64,000 nt of DNA from assembly GCF_013266755.1 (NCBI RefSeq), contig NZ_JABRWJ010000013.1:62001-126000 (forward strand). Direction: 5' to 3'. The position numbers and the translations under genes were made by a program. Shown in pieces: positions 7,798 through 18,400 of this stretch; the stretch's first letter is position 1; each line of letters begins with the position of its first letter. This stretch comes from Pseudaquabacterium terrae. GTDB taxonomy: Bacteria > Pseudomonadota > Gammaproteobacteria > Burkholderiales > Burkholderiaceae_C. The notes below the pieces were generated by a model. It was not told the origin of the DNA. It searched no databases and saw nothing but the letters and a program-made list of their open reading frames with translations.

Positions 7798-9222
7798 ATG
7801 ACCGTGAGACAAGAGCTTCGGCCGGGGCGCATGACCCTGGTATCCATCGCCTGCGGCGTGCTGCTGGCGGCCTGTGGTGGCGGTGGCGGCGGCAGCAGCG
7901 GCGGCGAAGGCCGGCTGCAGCTCATCACCTTCGACTACCCCGGTGGCGGCACGCTGCTGTCGCCGCCGCAGAAGCTCAAGGCCACGACCACCTCGGGGCT
8001 GCCGGTCTCGTACCAGTCGACCACACCCACGATCTGCACGGTCACCGGTGATCAGATGACGCTGCTGACGACGGGCGAATGCCGCATCGTCGCCAGCCAG
8101 GAAGGCGGCACCAGCGCCGATGGCGTCAAGTGGGCGAAGGCGGAAGACGTCAGCCAGTTGTTCAACGTGCTCAAGCGCAGCCAGACCATCGCGATCGACG
8201 CACCGGACTACGTGCTGAGCAGCCAGACCAGCGACATCACGCTGAAGGCGAAGGCCAGTTCGGGGCTGCCGGTCACGCTCTCCGGCGGCACGCCGGGCGT
8301 GTGCACGCTCGAAGGCGACAAGCTTCGCGTGCTCGGCAAAGGCTCGTGCGCAGTGATCGCCACGCAGGCCGGCGATGCCAACCACAACGAGGGCCGGGCC
8401 GCCGGCTTCATCGCGGTCGACCCGCTGATCGTGGCCGACGGCATCCTCGGGGCCGGACAGGGCTCTTCGAGTTCGCTGACTACCAAGCAGGGCGGCGCGG
8501 TCAGCGCCAATCCCTGGTCGAGCATCGTCGGCGGCGGCTGGGAGTGGTGCGGCAACAGCGACGACACCTGCTTCCGCGCGGTGTCGGCCGACCAGCGCGT
8601 GTTCACCTCGGCGCTGCACATCCCGAAGTCGAAGTGGACGCCGGGCGGCTGGCATGCCAGCTCGAACACCATCGACATCTTCGCGCCCGGGCTCAGCGGC
8701 TTCGACAGCGCCGGCGACACCACCGGCGGGCTGCAGGTGACCACCGAGACCGCGTTGGCGATCAACCTCGGCGTCAACGAGGGCCTGTTGAAGGCGAAGA
8801 AGCCGGTGGTGGTGCAGCTCGACCTCGGCAAGCGCAACAACGGCTGCAACGTGAGCGTGAGCACCTTGCTCTGGCCGATTGCCCAGGTGGGAAGCTACGG
8901 CCTCCCGCTCGGCAACTTCGCGGTGACCGAGGCCTGCGGGATCGCCGGCGTCAGCACCGCCTCGCTCGACAACGACGTTCGCACGCTGCCGAATCCCTGG
9001 GGCACCGGGCCGTCGGACATCGTGGCCGCGTTGGCGGCCTACCAGGCGGCGCTCGACAAGTTCAAGCCGGCCCGCGATTCGGCCGTGCAGCTGATCAAGT
9101 CGTCCAACGTCGTGCGCGTGCGGCTGCGGCTGATGGACATCAACAGCGACACGTCAGCGGCTTCGGATGGCGACTTCTACGCCTCCGACCTGTCGGTCAT
9201 CGGCGCGATCACCATCCAGTAA
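7798..9222 (+). CDS. Outer-membrane lipoprotein, candidate surface glycan-binding protein
   Basis: No named family recognised. The lipobox LLAAC puts the lipid on Cys26, followed by a Gly/Ser linker and no Asp at +2, so outer-membrane sorting is expected. Two bacterial Ig-like repeats follow (each with a GLPV...CTV/CTL...GxC pattern), then about 270 residues rich in Trp, Cys and Gly (GGGWEWCGN, KWTPGGWHA) that look like a beta-sandwich ligand-binding domain. It is the first gene of an operon whose next gene, 50 bp on, is a TonB-dependent receptor, so it could capture xyloglucan at the surface as SusD-type partners do in Bacteroidetes. ATG 7798 follows AGGAG closely; GTG 7804 has better spacing and is an alternative. 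Function is inferred from position and lipobox only. Confidence 0.8.
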   Translation: MTVRQELRPGRMTLVSIACGVLLAACGGGGGGSSGGEGRLQLITFDYPGGGTLLSPPQKLKATTTSGLPVSYQSTTPTICTVTGDQMTLLTTGECRIVASQEGGTSADGVKWAKAEDVSQLFNVLKRSQTIAIDAPDYVLSSQTSDITLKAKASSGLPVTLSGGTPGVCTLEGDKLRVLGKGSCAVIATQAGDANHNEGRAAGFIAVDPLIVADGILGAGQGSSSSLTTKQGGAVSANPWSSIVGGGWEWCGNSDDTCFRAVSADQRVFTSALHIPKSKWTPGGWHASSNTIDIFAPGLSGFDSAGDTTGGLQVTTETALAINLGVNEGLLKAKKPVVVQLDLGKRNNGCNVSVSTLLWPIAQVGSYGLPLGNFAVTEACGIAGVSTASLDNDVRTLPNPWGTGPSDIVAALAAYQAALDKFKPARDSAVQLIKSSNVVRVRLRLMDINSDTSAASDGDFYASDLSVIGAITIQ

Positions 9223-9272
9223 CGCCCGAAGAGATCGTCATAGCGCCTGCCCAAAGAAAGTAGAGACGAGAC

Positions 9273-12200
9273 ATGAGACAACCCAAGCGGACCGCGATCT
9301 CCCTGGCCGTGGCCCACATCGCCCTGTTCGGCGGCACCGGCCTGGCGTACGCGCAAACGGCGACGCCGAAGCCCGGAGCGAATCCGACGACCGTGGTGGT
9401 CACCGGCCAGCGCCAGGCGCTTCAGACCGCCCAGAAGATCAAGCAGGAGGCCGAGGAGATCGTCGACTCGGTCGTCGCCGAAGAGGCGGGCAAGCTGCCC
9501 GACCGCTCGATCACCGAAGTGCTGCAGCGCGTCGTGGGCGTCACCGTGCAACGCCAGCGCACGATCGACATCGACGCCACGCACTACTCGGAAGAGGGCT
9601 CGGGCATCAAGGTGCGTGGCCTGTCCTGGGGCGCGTCGAACCTCAATAGCCGCGAGATCTTCTCCGCCGGCTGGCCGGGCCGTGACCTGAGCTGGGGGGC
9701 GGTGCCCACCGAGCTGATGTCCGGCGTGGACGTGTACAAGAACCCGTCGGCCGAGCAGATCGAAGGCGGCGTCAGCGGCCTGGTGAACCTGCGCACGGCG
9801 CTGCCCTTCGACTACAAGGGCACCAAGAGCTACGTCTCCTTCGGCAGCACCTACGAGCAGACGACGAAGAAGTCATCGCCATCCTTGTCGGGCCTGTACT
9901 CGACGCAATGGGAAGCCGAATCCGGTCGCTGGGGCGTGCTGGTCGACCTGAGCATGAACAACTCCACCTACGCGTCGGAGTCGGTCGATCTGGGTGCCTA
10001 CTTCCCGCGCACCGATGTGGTCCCCGGCCGGACCGCCTGGGTGCCGGACGGGGCGAGCTGGTCCAACAACGTCGGCAAGTCCGACCGTGTCGGCTTCTAC
10101 GGTGCGCTGCAGTGGAAGAAGAACGACATGCAGTCGTCGCTGACCTACTTCCTGACGAAGGGGCGCGAGCGTGACACCGGCGCGGGCATGTACCGCAGCC
10201 TGTCGCAGTTCGAGACGCCTTACGGCTCGGTGATCGACAACCCGGTGGTCGACGACCGCGGCGTGCTGGTGGCGGGCCACTACCGCTATCCCGTCGGCGG
10301 CCTGGGTGCGAATCGTTGGGCAGAGGGTGGCCTGGGCATGGGAACGACCCGTTCCTACAACGAGCACAAGACCAACACCGCCGAGTTGGCCTGGAACTTC
10401 AAATGGAACATCAACGACCGCTGGTCGCTGCAGAACGACCTGCAATGGGTGCGCTCGAAGTTCGACACCATCGGCCGCGAGATCCAGCTCGGCACCTTCG
10501 TGCCGAGCATGGACCTGTCGGTGCCGGGCAGCGGACCGTTGCGCATCGACTTCGACCAGAAGGCGCGTGACTTCCTGGCGGACCCCGGCAACTACTACTG
10601 GAACGTCATCCAGCCCAAGCAGTTCCGCGGTGACGCGGACATGGTTGCCTGGAAGGTCGATGCCAAGTTCAAGTTCGAGGACCCGGTGCTGCGCGACCTG
10701 CGCTTCGGCTACCGCGCCAGCCACAAGGCCTCGGAGCGCCAGGCCGCGGTCTTCGCCGGCGACACGGGCAGCACCGGGTGGAAGTCGATCGCCGAGCCGT
10801 GGGCCGTCACGACCACGCAGGTGCCTGGCCAGCTTCCCAACCAGGCCGACTACGGGTGGCAGCGCGGCGGCAGCCTCGCCTACCTGAACGACCCGCGCTA
10901 CCAGTTGCCGACCGAGGTCTACGCCTTCAACAACTTCCACGCCGGCCAGTTCGGTCAGCTTCCGAACGTGGTGTTCCCGACGGTCGCCCTGACCGGGGAC
11001 TACCCGGCCGCCTACGCCAAGCTGGTCGGGGACGTGCGGTACCAGCAATGCCTGGACGGCGTGCGCGACAAGGGTTCGGGCACCTGCGATCCGCAGAGCT
11101 TCTCCTTCGACCCCACGCTGCAGTACGGCCTCAATCCGAACATGACCAGCCGGCACACCGAGACCACGCAGGCGGTCTACGGCAACCTGCGCTTTGGCTT
11201 CGACGAGTGGAAGGTGCCGGTGGAGGGCAACGTCGGCGTGCGCGTGGTCTACAGCAAGGCGGTGGCCCATGGCTACACGGTCTTCACGCCCAACTATTCG
11301 AGCACGACGCCGCCCGACCTGCCGCGCTTCGGCCCGATCAACGAGAAGGTCGACGTGTCTGACAGCCACGTCGACGTGCTGCCGTCGATGAACCTGAAGT
11401 TCAACCTGAGCGGCGACAACAAGCTGATCAGCCGCATCGCCGTGGCACGCAGCATGTACCGCCCGGGCTTCAACCAGCTGCAGGAATCGATCAAGCTCGA
11501 GCAGAAGCACAACAGCGCCACCAACCAGGTCACCTACACCGGCGAGAACACCGGCAACGCGAGGCTCAAGCCACTGAAGGCCGACAACGTCGACCTCTCG
11601 CTCGAGTGGTACCCGCGCAACGGGCAGGCCCTCACTGCCGTCGCGTTCTACAAGGACGTGAAGGACATCATCTACGACAGTGCCTACACGCGCACCTTCA
11701 CCAGCCTGGCCGGCAACGAGCAGACCTTCGTGATCACCGGTCCGCAGAACGCGGCCCGCGGCAAGGTGGCCGGTCTCGAGCTGGCCGCCGAGACCTACCT
11801 CGACCACTTCGACGCGCTGAAGGACAAGCTGCCGACCTGGGCCAAGGGCATCGGCTTCTCGGCCAACTACACCTACATCGACAGCAAGAAGGAGCTGTAC
11901 AAGACCTCCGGGCTGATCTACTGCCCGGCCAGCAGTGCGATCGGCACCGACCCGGTGAAGCTGTCCGGTTGTGACACGAACGGCGTGCCGTTCGGCGACA
12001 TGCCGCTTGAAGGCCTGGCCAAGCACGCCGCCAACTTCGCGTTGCGCTACGACCGCGACGGGTTCTCGGCGCGGCTGGCGTACAACTGGAACAGCCGTTC
12101 GCTGAAGAGCGTCGGCACCTTCGGGAACCGCGAGAACAATGGCACCAGCGCCGACCCGGCACGTGCGGGCGCAAGGGACGCTTGGTGGGGCCTGCCGCTG

Positions 12201-12395
12201 TGGCAGGAGGCCTACGGCCAGTGGGACGGCGGCATGTCGTACGCCTTCACCGACAAGTTCTCGCTGTCGCTCAACATCTCCAACCTGAACAACGTGCAGG
12301 TACGCGAGACGCGGCAGCAGACCCCTGGCGACATGGGCAAGGTCTGGAAGTACCCGGGCCGCAGCTACTACCTCAGCGGCCGCTACGAGTTCTGA
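9273..12395 (+). CDS. TonB-dependent outer-membrane receptor 1
   Basis: A 1040-aa receptor of the oligosaccharide-importing type common in Xanthomonas, Caulobacter and Cellvibrio. It has a signal peptide ending at AYAQ, a TonB-box-like TVVVTGQR segment, a plug domain (VAEEAGKLPDRSITEVLQ; PTELMSGVDVYKNPSAEQIEGG), and a 22-strand barrel ending in an aromatic residue (SGRYEF), as needed for outer-membrane insertion. There is no N-terminal STN signalling domain, so it is not expected to signal to a sigma factor. It lies between the candidate glycan-binding lipoprotein and a halogenase-like gene, and shares signal and plug sequence with the second receptor at 33755. Likely cargo: oligosaccharides released by GH74, GH9 or GH5. 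Confidence 0.93.
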   Translation: MRQPKRTAISLAVAHIALFGGTGLAYAQTATPKPGANPTTVVVTGQRQALQTAQKIKQEAEEIVDSVVAEEAGKLPDRSITEVLQRVVGVTVQRQRTIDIDATHYSEEGSGIKVRGLSWGASNLNSREIFSAGWPGRDLSWGAVPTELMSGVDVYKNPSAEQIEGGVSGLVNLRTALPFDYKGTKSYVSFGSTYEQTTKKSSPSLSGLYSTQWEAESGRWGVLVDLSMNNSTYASESVDLGAYFPRTDVVPGRTAWVPDGASWSNNVGKSDRVGFYGALQWKKNDMQSSLTYFLTKGRERDTGAGMYRSLSQFETPYGSVIDNPVVDDRGVLVAGHYRYPVGGLGANRWAEGGLGMGTTRSYNEHKTNTAELAWNFKWNINDRWSLQNDLQWVRSKFDTIGREIQLGTFVPSMDLSVPGSGPLRIDFDQKARDFLADPGNYYWNVIQPKQFRGDADMVAWKVDAKFKFEDPVLRDLRFGYRASHKASERQAAVFAGDTGSTGWKSIAEPWAVTTTQVPGQLPNQADYGWQRGGSLAYLNDPRYQLPTEVYAFNNFHAGQFGQLPNVVFPTVALTGDYPAAYAKLVGDVRYQQCLDGVRDKGSGTCDPQSFSFDPTLQYGLNPNMTSRHTETTQAVYGNLRFGFDEWKVPVEGNVGVRVVYSKAVAHGYTVFTPNYSSTTPPDLPRFGPINEKVDVSDSHVDVLPSMNLKFNLSGDNKLISRIAVARSMYRPGFNQLQESIKLEQKHNSATNQVTYTGENTGNARLKPLKADNVDLSLEWYPRNGQALTAVAFYKDVKDIIYDSAYTRTFTSLAGNEQTFVITGPQNAARGKVAGLELAAETYLDHFDALKDKLPTWAKGIGFSANYTYIDSKKELYKTSGLIYCPASSAIGTDPVKLSGCDTNGVPFGDMPLEGLAKHAANFALRYDRDGFSARLAYNWNSRSLKSVGTFGNRENNGTSADPARAGARDAWWGLPLWQEAYGQWDGGMSYAFTDKFSLSLNISNLNNVQVRETRQQTPGDMGKVWKYPGRSYYLSGRYEF

Positions 12396-12400
12396 CGACC

Positions 12401-13876
12401 GTGGCCCCGCGCTTCGATCGCATCGTCGTCCTCGGCGGCGGCAGCGCCGGCTGGATGACCGCCACCGCCATCGCCACCGGCTTGCGTGGGCGCAGCTCGG
12501 TGGAGGTGGTGGAGTCCGAGGAGATCGGCATCATCGGCGTCGGCGAGGCCACGTTCCCGTCGATCCGCGAGTACAACCGCCTCGTCGGCATCGACGAGCG
12601 CGAGTTCCTGCGCGCCACCAACGGCACCTACAAGCTCGGCATCCAGTTCTGCGACTGGCTCGCACGCGGGCGCGACTACTTCCACACCTTCGGCCACTTC
12701 GGCAACCTGTCCGGCTCGCAGACGCTGTGGGGGCAGCACCGGCGCGTCGGCCTCACCGAGCCGCTCGGCCTGCAATGCGTGCCGACGGTGATGGCGATGA
12801 ACGGCCGCTTCGCGCTGCCGGACGAGAAGGACCCGCAGTTCAAGTACGCCTACCACTTCGATGCGGTGCAGTACGCGGCCTTCCTGCGCAAGCTCGCGAT
12901 CGAGCGCGGCGCACGCCACACCACGGGCCGCATCGTCGACGTGGTGCGCCGCGCCGATGGCGGCGTCGCTGCGCTGGTGCTGGCCGATGGCCGGCGCATC
13001 GAGGGGGACCTGTTCATCGACTGCTCGGGCTTCGGCTCGCTGCTGCTGGGCCGCACGCTCGACGAACCCTTCGTCGACTTCAGCCATTGGCTGCCGGTCG
13101 ACAGCGCCTGGGCCTGCCCCTGCGAGCGCAGCGGCGAGGCGCTGACGCCGTACACCCGCGCGACAGCGCTCGAAGGCGGCTGGGCCTGGCGCATCCCGCT
13201 GCAAAGCCGCACCGGCCACGGCCACGTCTTCAGCAGCCGCTTCATCGACGCCGAGCGCGCGCGCGAGCAACTGCTGGCGCAACTGGACGGCCCGCCCGTG
13301 GCCGAGCCGCGGCTGCTGCGCTTCACCACCGGCCACCGGCGCCGCTTCTGGGTGCACAACGTGGTGGCGGTCGGCCTGTCGTCCGGCTTCCTGGAGCCGC
13401 TGGAGTCCACCAGCATCTACCTGATCCAGGACGGCATCGGCCGGCTGATGACGCTGCTGACCGGCGGGCGGCCGCTGGTCGATGCAGACCGCGAGGACTT
13501 CAACGAAGGCGTGGCGCGGCGCTTCGCGCGCATCCGCGACTTCATCGTCCTGCACTACTGCCTCACGCGCCGGCGCGACAGCGCGCTGTGGCGCCACGTC
13601 GCGAGCATGGAGCTGCCCGAGACGCTGGCGTTCAAGCTGGACGCCTGGCGCCGGCACGGCATGCTGCACCAGGCCGACGAGGAAGGCTTCGACGCCACCA
13701 GCTGGCTCGCCGTGCTGGCCGGCATGGACCACTGGCCCGAGCGCGACGACCCGGTGTACGCCGAGGTTCCGTACGAGCGGGCCGTGCGCGCGCTGCAGTC
13801 GCGGCGCCACGGCATCGCCGCGATGGTGGAGCGCCTGCCCGCGCATCACCGCACGCTGCAGCACGTGGTCGGATAA
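12401..13876 (+). CDS. Tryptophan halogenase-family flavoprotein 1
   Basis: 491-aa FAD-dependent protein of the tryptophan halogenase family (PF04820). Visible motifs are the GGGSAGW dinucleotide fold at 12-18, the conserved Lys K78 in GTYKLG (equivalent by motif to the catalytic Lys of PrnA), the halogenase signature W261-A-W263-R-I-P, and EPLEST with E332 and E335. It should need a separate flavin reductase, and none is visible nearby. GTG 12401 lies 5 bp after the receptor stop, so the gene is co-transcribed with a glycan receptor and GH9. No signal peptide. Related genes beside TonB receptors are known in other polysaccharide degraders, but I know of no established role there; true halogenation is not demonstrated. 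Confidence 0.88.
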   Translation: MAPRFDRIVVLGGGSAGWMTATAIATGLRGRSSVEVVESEEIGIIGVGEATFPSIREYNRLVGIDEREFLRATNGTYKLGIQFCDWLARGRDYFHTFGHFGNLSGSQTLWGQHRRVGLTEPLGLQCVPTVMAMNGRFALPDEKDPQFKYAYHFDAVQYAAFLRKLAIERGARHTTGRIVDVVRRADGGVAALVLADGRRIEGDLFIDCSGFGSLLLGRTLDEPFVDFSHWLPVDSAWACPCERSGEALTPYTRATALEGGWAWRIPLQSRTGHGHVFSSRFIDAERAREQLLAQLDGPPVAEPRLLRFTTGHRRRFWVHNVVAVGLSSGFLEPLESTSIYLIQDGIGRLMTLLTGGRPLVDADREDFNEGVARRFARIRDFIVLHYCLTRRRDSALWRHVASMELPETLAFKLDAWRRHGMLHQADEEGFDATSWLAVLAGMDHWPERDDPVYAEVPYERAVRALQSRRHGIAAMVERLPAHHRTLQHVVG

Positions 13877-13936
13877 CGCCGATCGTCAACGACATCCCCA
13901 TGCCGGAGTGACCGGCGCTTTCCAACGGAGACAACG

Positions 13937-16108
13937 ATGAAGTACATGTCGTGCGTGCTGCTTTCGCTGGCGGCACTGGGCGCACCTGCGGGAGCGCAAA
14001 CGTGCCAGCCCAGCGCCGTCACCCCCTACCTCAACCTCAATGGCACCAACAGCTGGGCCGTGAAGGCCTCGGCGTCGCTGAACACCGGTTCCACCGTCGT
14101 TCTCGGGCCGCAGCCGGTCAGCGGCAGCTGGTCGTGGAGCGGCTGCGGTGCCTCGGGCTCGTCGCGCGAGCAGACCCTCAAGCTCACCGCGAGCTGCACG
14201 GCCACGGCCACCTACACCAACAGCTGTGGCGCCCGGACGGTCCAGGCGTACACCTTCACCGTCTGGCCGGCCCTGGCGGCCAACGCCGGCAAGTACATCA
14301 TGGTCGATCAGTTCGGCTACCTGCCGACCATGAAGAAGGTGGCGGTGCTGCGCTGGCCGCGGGTGGGCTACGACAGCAGCGAGTTCTACTGGCCGGGCCG
14401 CCTGCAGGTCGTGAACTCGGCCACCGGCGCGGTCGTGTACGACTGGTGGCCCCAGGAGTGGAAGAACCGGCAGATCGACGAGTCGTCGGGCGACCAGGCC
14501 TGGACCTTCGACTTCAGCCAGGTCACCACGCCGGGGACCTACGAGATCGTCGACGTCGACCGCAACCAGCGCTCCGCGCGCTTCGAGATCGGCGACAACG
14601 TCTACCGCAACGTGCTGGTGCAGGCGGTGCGGACCTTCTTCTACCAGCGTGCGGGCCAGGCCAAGAACGCGGCACAAGCCGGCGTCGGCTGGGCCGACGG
14701 GGCCAGTCATCTGAAGCCTGGACAGGACACGCAGGCGCGGCGCTTCCTCGACAAGAACAATGCCGCCACGGCGCGCGACCTGCGCGGCGGCTGGTACGAC
14801 GCGGGCGACCTCAACAAGTACACGAGCTGGGCGGCCGGCTATGTCGACGACCTGCTCGATGCCTACGTCCAGAACCCGACGGTGTGGACCGACGACTTCA
14901 ACCTGCCCGAGTCGTACAACGGCATCCCGGACCTGCTGGACGAGGCGAAGTGGGGCATGGACTGGCTGGTGCGCATGCAGAACGCCGACGGCTCGCTGCT
15001 GTCGATCGTCGGCCTGGCCGGCGCCAGCCCGCCGTCGGCCGCCACCGATCCGAGTTATTACGGCGATGCGAGCACGTCGGCCACGCTGGCCGCGGCGGCA
15101 GCCTTTGCGCACGGCGCCAAGGTCTTCGGCAGTCTGAACAGCACGGCGATGAAGACCTACGCCGCGGACCTGCAGGCGCGTGCCATCCGCGCGTGGAACT
15201 GGGCGTCGGCCAATCCCGGCGTCGTCTTCTACAACAACGACGCGTCGCGCGGCACTGCCGGCCTGGGCGCGGGCCAGCAGGAGACGGACGACGCGGGTCG
15301 GGCGCGGATGAAGCTGTACGCGGCCATCCAGCTGTACGCGGCCACCGGCGATGCCGCCTACCGCAACCATGTCGATGCCAACTACACCAGCGAGCCGATG
15401 TTCGCGCAGTGGTACGTGTCGGCCTACAACGCGGGCAGCGCGCGCGCGCTGCTCTACTACGCCTCGTTGTCCGGCGCCACCGCCAGCGTGGCCGGCAACA
15501 TCCGCACCCGCTTCCTCGACATGTGGGGCCGCTCCGACTACGGCGGCTGGGGCGCCGTCGATTCGCAGAAGGACCCGTACCGCGCCTACATCGAGGGCTA
15601 CCCCTGGGGCAGCAACAGCACCAAGGCCAACGCCGGCACGCTGTTCGCCGAGGAGAGCTACTACGGCATCAGCCGCCATTCAGCCGACGAGGTGGCCGCT
15701 GCGGCGGCCGGCTACCTGCACTACTTGCACGGCGTGAACCCGTTCGGCAAGGTGTATCTGACCAACATGACGAGCTTCGGCGCCGAGCGCTCGGTGAACC
15801 AGATCTTCCACAGCTGGTTCGCCGACGGCAGCGCGTTGTGGGACAGCGCGGAGACCTCCACCTACGGTCCCGCGCCCGGCATCCTGGTGGGCGGCCCGAA
15901 CCACGGGCAGTGGGACTGGGACAGTCGCTGCCCCGGCATCTCGCCCAAGTGCGGATCGAGCCGTCCGGCGCCGCCGTACGGGCAGCCGCCACAGAAGTCC
16001 TACCTCGACTTCAACGACGGCTGGCCGCTGCAGTCGTGGCCGATCAGCGAGAACTCCAACGGCTACCAGTCGGCGTACATCCGCCTGCTCGCCCGGTTCG
16101 TGAAGTGA
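13937..16108 (+). CDS. GH9 endo-beta-1,4-glucanase with N-terminal Cys-rich module
   Basis: Secreted 723-aa GH9 enzyme for beta-1,4-glucan or xyloglucan backbones. A Sec signal peptide ends at AGAQ. Residues 23-109 form a four-Cys module (Cys23, 70, 87, 97) with GPQPVSG and WSWSGCG motifs, almost the same as a module in the GH5 protein at 49727. A CelD-type N-terminal Ig domain follows (VDQFGYLP), then the alpha6/alpha6 barrel with D288 and D291 in [10 protein letters not shown] and the C-terminal acid E705 in [19 protein letters not shown] is also present. A good ribosome site (cGGAGac) precedes ATG 13937. It lies 60 bp after the halogenase-like gene and upstream of the xylose ABC genes. Confidence 0.93.
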   Translation: MKYMSCVLLSLAALGAPAGAQTCQPSAVTPYLNLNGTNSWAVKASASLNTGSTVVLGPQPVSGSWSWSGCGASGSSREQTLKLTASCTATATYTNSCGARTVQAYTFTVWPALAANAGKYIMVDQFGYLPTMKKVAVLRWPRVGYDSSEFYWPGRLQVVNSATGAVVYDWWPQEWKNRQIDESSGDQAWTFDFSQVTTPGTYEIVDVDRNQRSARFEIGDNVYRNVLVQAVRTFFYQRAGQAKNAAQAGVGWADGASHLKPGQDTQARRFLDKNNAATARDLRGGWYDAGDLNKYTSWAAGYVDDLLDAYVQNPTVWTDDFNLPESYNGIPDLLDEAKWGMDWLVRMQNADGSLLSIVGLAGASPPSAATDPSYYGDASTSATLAAAAAFAHGAKVFGSLNSTAMKTYAADLQARAIRAWNWASANPGVVFYNNDASRGTAGLGAGQQETDDAGRARMKLYAAIQLYAATGDAAYRNHVDANYTSEPMFAQWYVSAYNAGSARALLYYASLSGATASVAGNIRTRFLDMWGRSDYGGWGAVDSQKDPYRAYIEGYPWGSNSTKANAGTLFAEESYYGISRHSADEVAAAAAGYLHYLHGVNPFGKVYLTNMTSFGAERSVNQIFHSWFADGSALWDSAETSTYGPAPGILVGGPNHGQWDWDSRCPGISPKCGSSRPAPPYGQPPQKSYLDFNDGWPLQSWPISENSNGYQSAYIRLLARFVK

Positions 16109-16196
16109 TCGGCGCGGCGCGCCCTTGACCGGCGGCGATGCCCGGCTCACGCTGCGCACCGGGCGCGCCCCTTCAACCCCAAGCAGGAGAACGACC

Positions 16197-17219
16197 ATGA
16201 AGACCACCACCCGCTACTTGCTGGCCGCCGCGCTCGCCGGCCTGGCCCTCGGCGCCCAGGCCCAGACCGTCGGCGTCAGCTGGTCCAACTTCCAGGAAGA
16301 GCGCTGGAAGACCGACGAGAAGGCCATCAAGGACGAGCTGGCCAAGGCCGGCGCCACCTACGCCAGCGCCGATGCCGGCGGCTCGCCGGAGAAGCAGCTG
16401 GGCGACATCGACAGCCTGATCGCCAAGGGCGCGAAGGTGCTGATCGTGCTGGCGATGGACAAGGACGCCATCCAGCCGGCCATCGCCAAGGCCAAGGCGC
16501 GCAACATCCCGGTCATCGCCTACGACCGCCTGATCGAGGCGCCCGGCGTCTTCTACATCACCTTCGACAACCAGGAGGTGGGCCGCATGCAGGCGCGCGG
16601 CGTGTTCGCCGTGAAGCCCAAGGGCCAGTACGTCATGATCAAGGGCTCGCCGACCGACCCCAACGCCGACTTCCTGCGCGCCGGCCAGCAGGAGGTGCTG
16701 GAGGCGGCGATCAAGAAGGGCGACGTGAAGATCGTCGGCGAGGAGTACACCGAAGGCTGGAAGCCCGAGGTGGCGCAGCGCAACATGGAGCAGATCCTGA
16801 CGCGCGCCGGCGGCAAGGTGGATGCCGTGGTCGCGAGCAACGACGGCACCGCCGGCGGCGTGATCGCGGCGCTGTCCGCGCGCGGCCTGAAGGGCGTGGC
16901 GGTGTCGGGCCAGGACGGCGACCGTGCCGCGCTGAACCGCGTCGCGCTGGGCACGCAGACGGTGTCGGTGTGGAAGGACGCGCGCGACCTCGGCCGCGAA
17001 GCCGCCAAGGCGGCGCTGCAGATGGCCGCGGCCAAGCCGGTGGCCGGCGCCACCAAGTGGTCCGGCGGCGAGAAGAAGCTGACGATGGACGCGATGTTCC
17101 TGAAGGCTGTGCCGATCACGCGCGCCAACCTCGACGTCGTCATCAAGGCCGGGCACATCGGCAAGGCCGAGCTGTGCAAGGGCGTCAATGCGGCGGATCC
17201 GCCGGCCGCCTGCAAGTGA
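16197..17219 (+). CDS. xylF: D-xylose ABC transporter, periplasmic binding protein
   Basis: 340-aa periplasmic sugar-binding protein of the XylF type. A signal peptide ends at GAQAQ, then comes the mature start [13 protein letters not shown], which is typical of xylose-binding proteins, and later [26 protein letters not shown] and SGQDGD, the ligand-site segments of this family. ATG 16197 has an upstream AGGAGA. Its TGA overlaps the permease ATG. It probably collects xylose released by GH31, GH39 or GH43. As the last three genes of the lipoprotein/TonB operon, the transporter couples polymer attack to pentose uptake. Confidence 0.92.
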   Translation: MKTTTRYLLAAALAGLALGAQAQTVGVSWSNFQEERWKTDEKAIKDELAKAGATYASADAGGSPEKQLGDIDSLIAKGAKVLIVLAMDKDAIQPAIAKAKARNIPVIAYDRLIEAPGVFYITFDNQEVGRMQARGVFAVKPKGQYVMIKGSPTDPNADFLRAGQQEVLEAAIKKGDVKIVGEEYTEGWKPEVAQRNMEQILTRAGGKVDAVVASNDGTAGGVIAALSARGLKGVAVSGQDGDRAALNRVALGTQTVSVWKDARDLGREAAKAALQMAAAKPVAGATKWSGGEKKLTMDAMFLKAVPITRANLDVVIKAGHIGKAELCKGVNAADPPAACK

Positions 17220-18400
17220 TGCTGAGCCGATTGCAGCTCAGCGCGCTCGACCTCCGGCTGGCCATCATGGCCGCGGTGCTGGGCGTGCTGGGTCTGGCAT
17301 TTCACGCGCTGACGGGGCAGTTCCTGACGCCGGAGAACCTCTACAACATCGCGCAGCAGACGGCGGTGGTCGGCATCATGGCCGCGGCGATGGCGCTGGT
17401 GATCGTCGCGCGGCACATCGACCTGTCGGTGGGCTCGGCGCTGGGGCTGGTGGGCGTGCTGATCGCCTTCCTGATGTACACCAAGGGCTGGCATCCGGTG
17501 CCCGCCTGCCTGGCCGGGCTGGCGGTGGCACTGCTGGTCGGCGTGTACCAGGGCTGGCTGGTGGCGGGGCTGGGCGTGGCCTCGTTCGTGGTGACGCTCG
17601 GCGGCTTGATGTCGCTGCGCGGCGCAGCCTTCCTCGTCGCTTCCGGCAAGACGCAGCCGATCACAGACCCGTGGTTCCTGATGCTCGGCGGCGGGCTCGA
17701 CGGCGCGATCGGGCCGCTGCCCAGCCTGGTGCTCGCGGGGCTGCTGTCGCTGTGGCTCGTCGCGCGGACGGCGCAGCGGCGGCACCAGCAGCGGGCGCAT
17801 GGCGTGCTGCCGCGGCCGCTCTGGTTCGACGTCATCGCCAACGGCCTCTTCTGCGCCGCAGCCCTCGGCTTCGCCCTCGCCATGGGCGCCTACCGCATCG
17901 GCGACAAGCCGCAGGGGCAGGGCATCCCGGTGCCGGTGCTGATCTGGGCGGTGGTCGTCGGCGCGGTCTCGTTCCTCGTCAACCGCACGCGCTTCGGGCG
18001 TTATGTGTATGCCATCGGCGGCAACCCGGAAGCGGCGCTGCTGGTGGGCATTCCGGTGCGCCGGGTGATGCTGCAACTCTTCATGCTGCTGGCGGTGCTG
18101 GTCACCGTCGCGGCAATCGTCGCGGTGGCGCGGCTGAACGCCGGCACCAATTCGCTGGGCACGAACCAGGAGCTCTACGTCATCGCCGCGGCGGTGATCG
18201 GGGGCGTCGCGCTGTCGGGCGGCAGCGGCACGGTGCTGGGCACGGTACTGGGCGCGCTGATCATCCAGTTCCTCGAGGGCGGGCTGCTGCTGCTGGACGT
18301 GGACATCGGTTGGCGCATGGTGATCGTCGGCCAGGTGCTGATCGTGGCCGTCGTCTTCGACGTGCTGTTCCGGCGCGCGACCGGGGAGCGTGTCGCATGA
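17219..18400 (+). CDS. xylH: D-xylose ABC transporter, permease
   Basis: 393-aa inner-membrane permease of the RbsC/XylH family with about ten hydrophobic segments. It has the family motif [17 protein letters not shown] near residue 60 and the EAA-like loop region [25 protein letters not shown] overlaps the xylF stop (TGATG) and its TGA overlaps the ATPase start (ATGA), so the three are translationally coupled. The long cytoplasmic insert with RRHQQRAHG between membrane segments is typical of XylH rather than RbsC. Confidence 0.9.
   Translation: MLSRLQLSALDLRLAIMAAVLGVLGLAFHALTGQFLTPENLYNIAQQTAVVGIMAAAMALVIVARHIDLSVGSALGLVGVLIAFLMYTKGWHPVPACLAGLAVALLVGVYQGWLVAGLGVASFVVTLGGLMSLRGAAFLVASGKTQPITDPWFLMLGGGLDGAIGPLPSLVLAGLLSLWLVARTAQRRHQQRAHGVLPRPLWFDVIANGLFCAAALGFALAMGAYRIGDKPQGQGIPVPVLIWAVVVGAVSFLVNRTRFGRYVYAIGGNPEAALLVGIPVRRVMLQLFMLLAVLVTVAAIVAVARLNAGTNSLGTNQELYVIAAAVIGGVALSGGSGTVLGTVLGALIIQFLEGGLLLLDVDIGWRMVIVGQVLIVAVVFDVLFRRATGERVA

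Noticed and set aside
9873-12026. 717-codon minus-strand frame opposite the first TonB receptor
   Set aside because: Antisense shadow with no recognisable motif.
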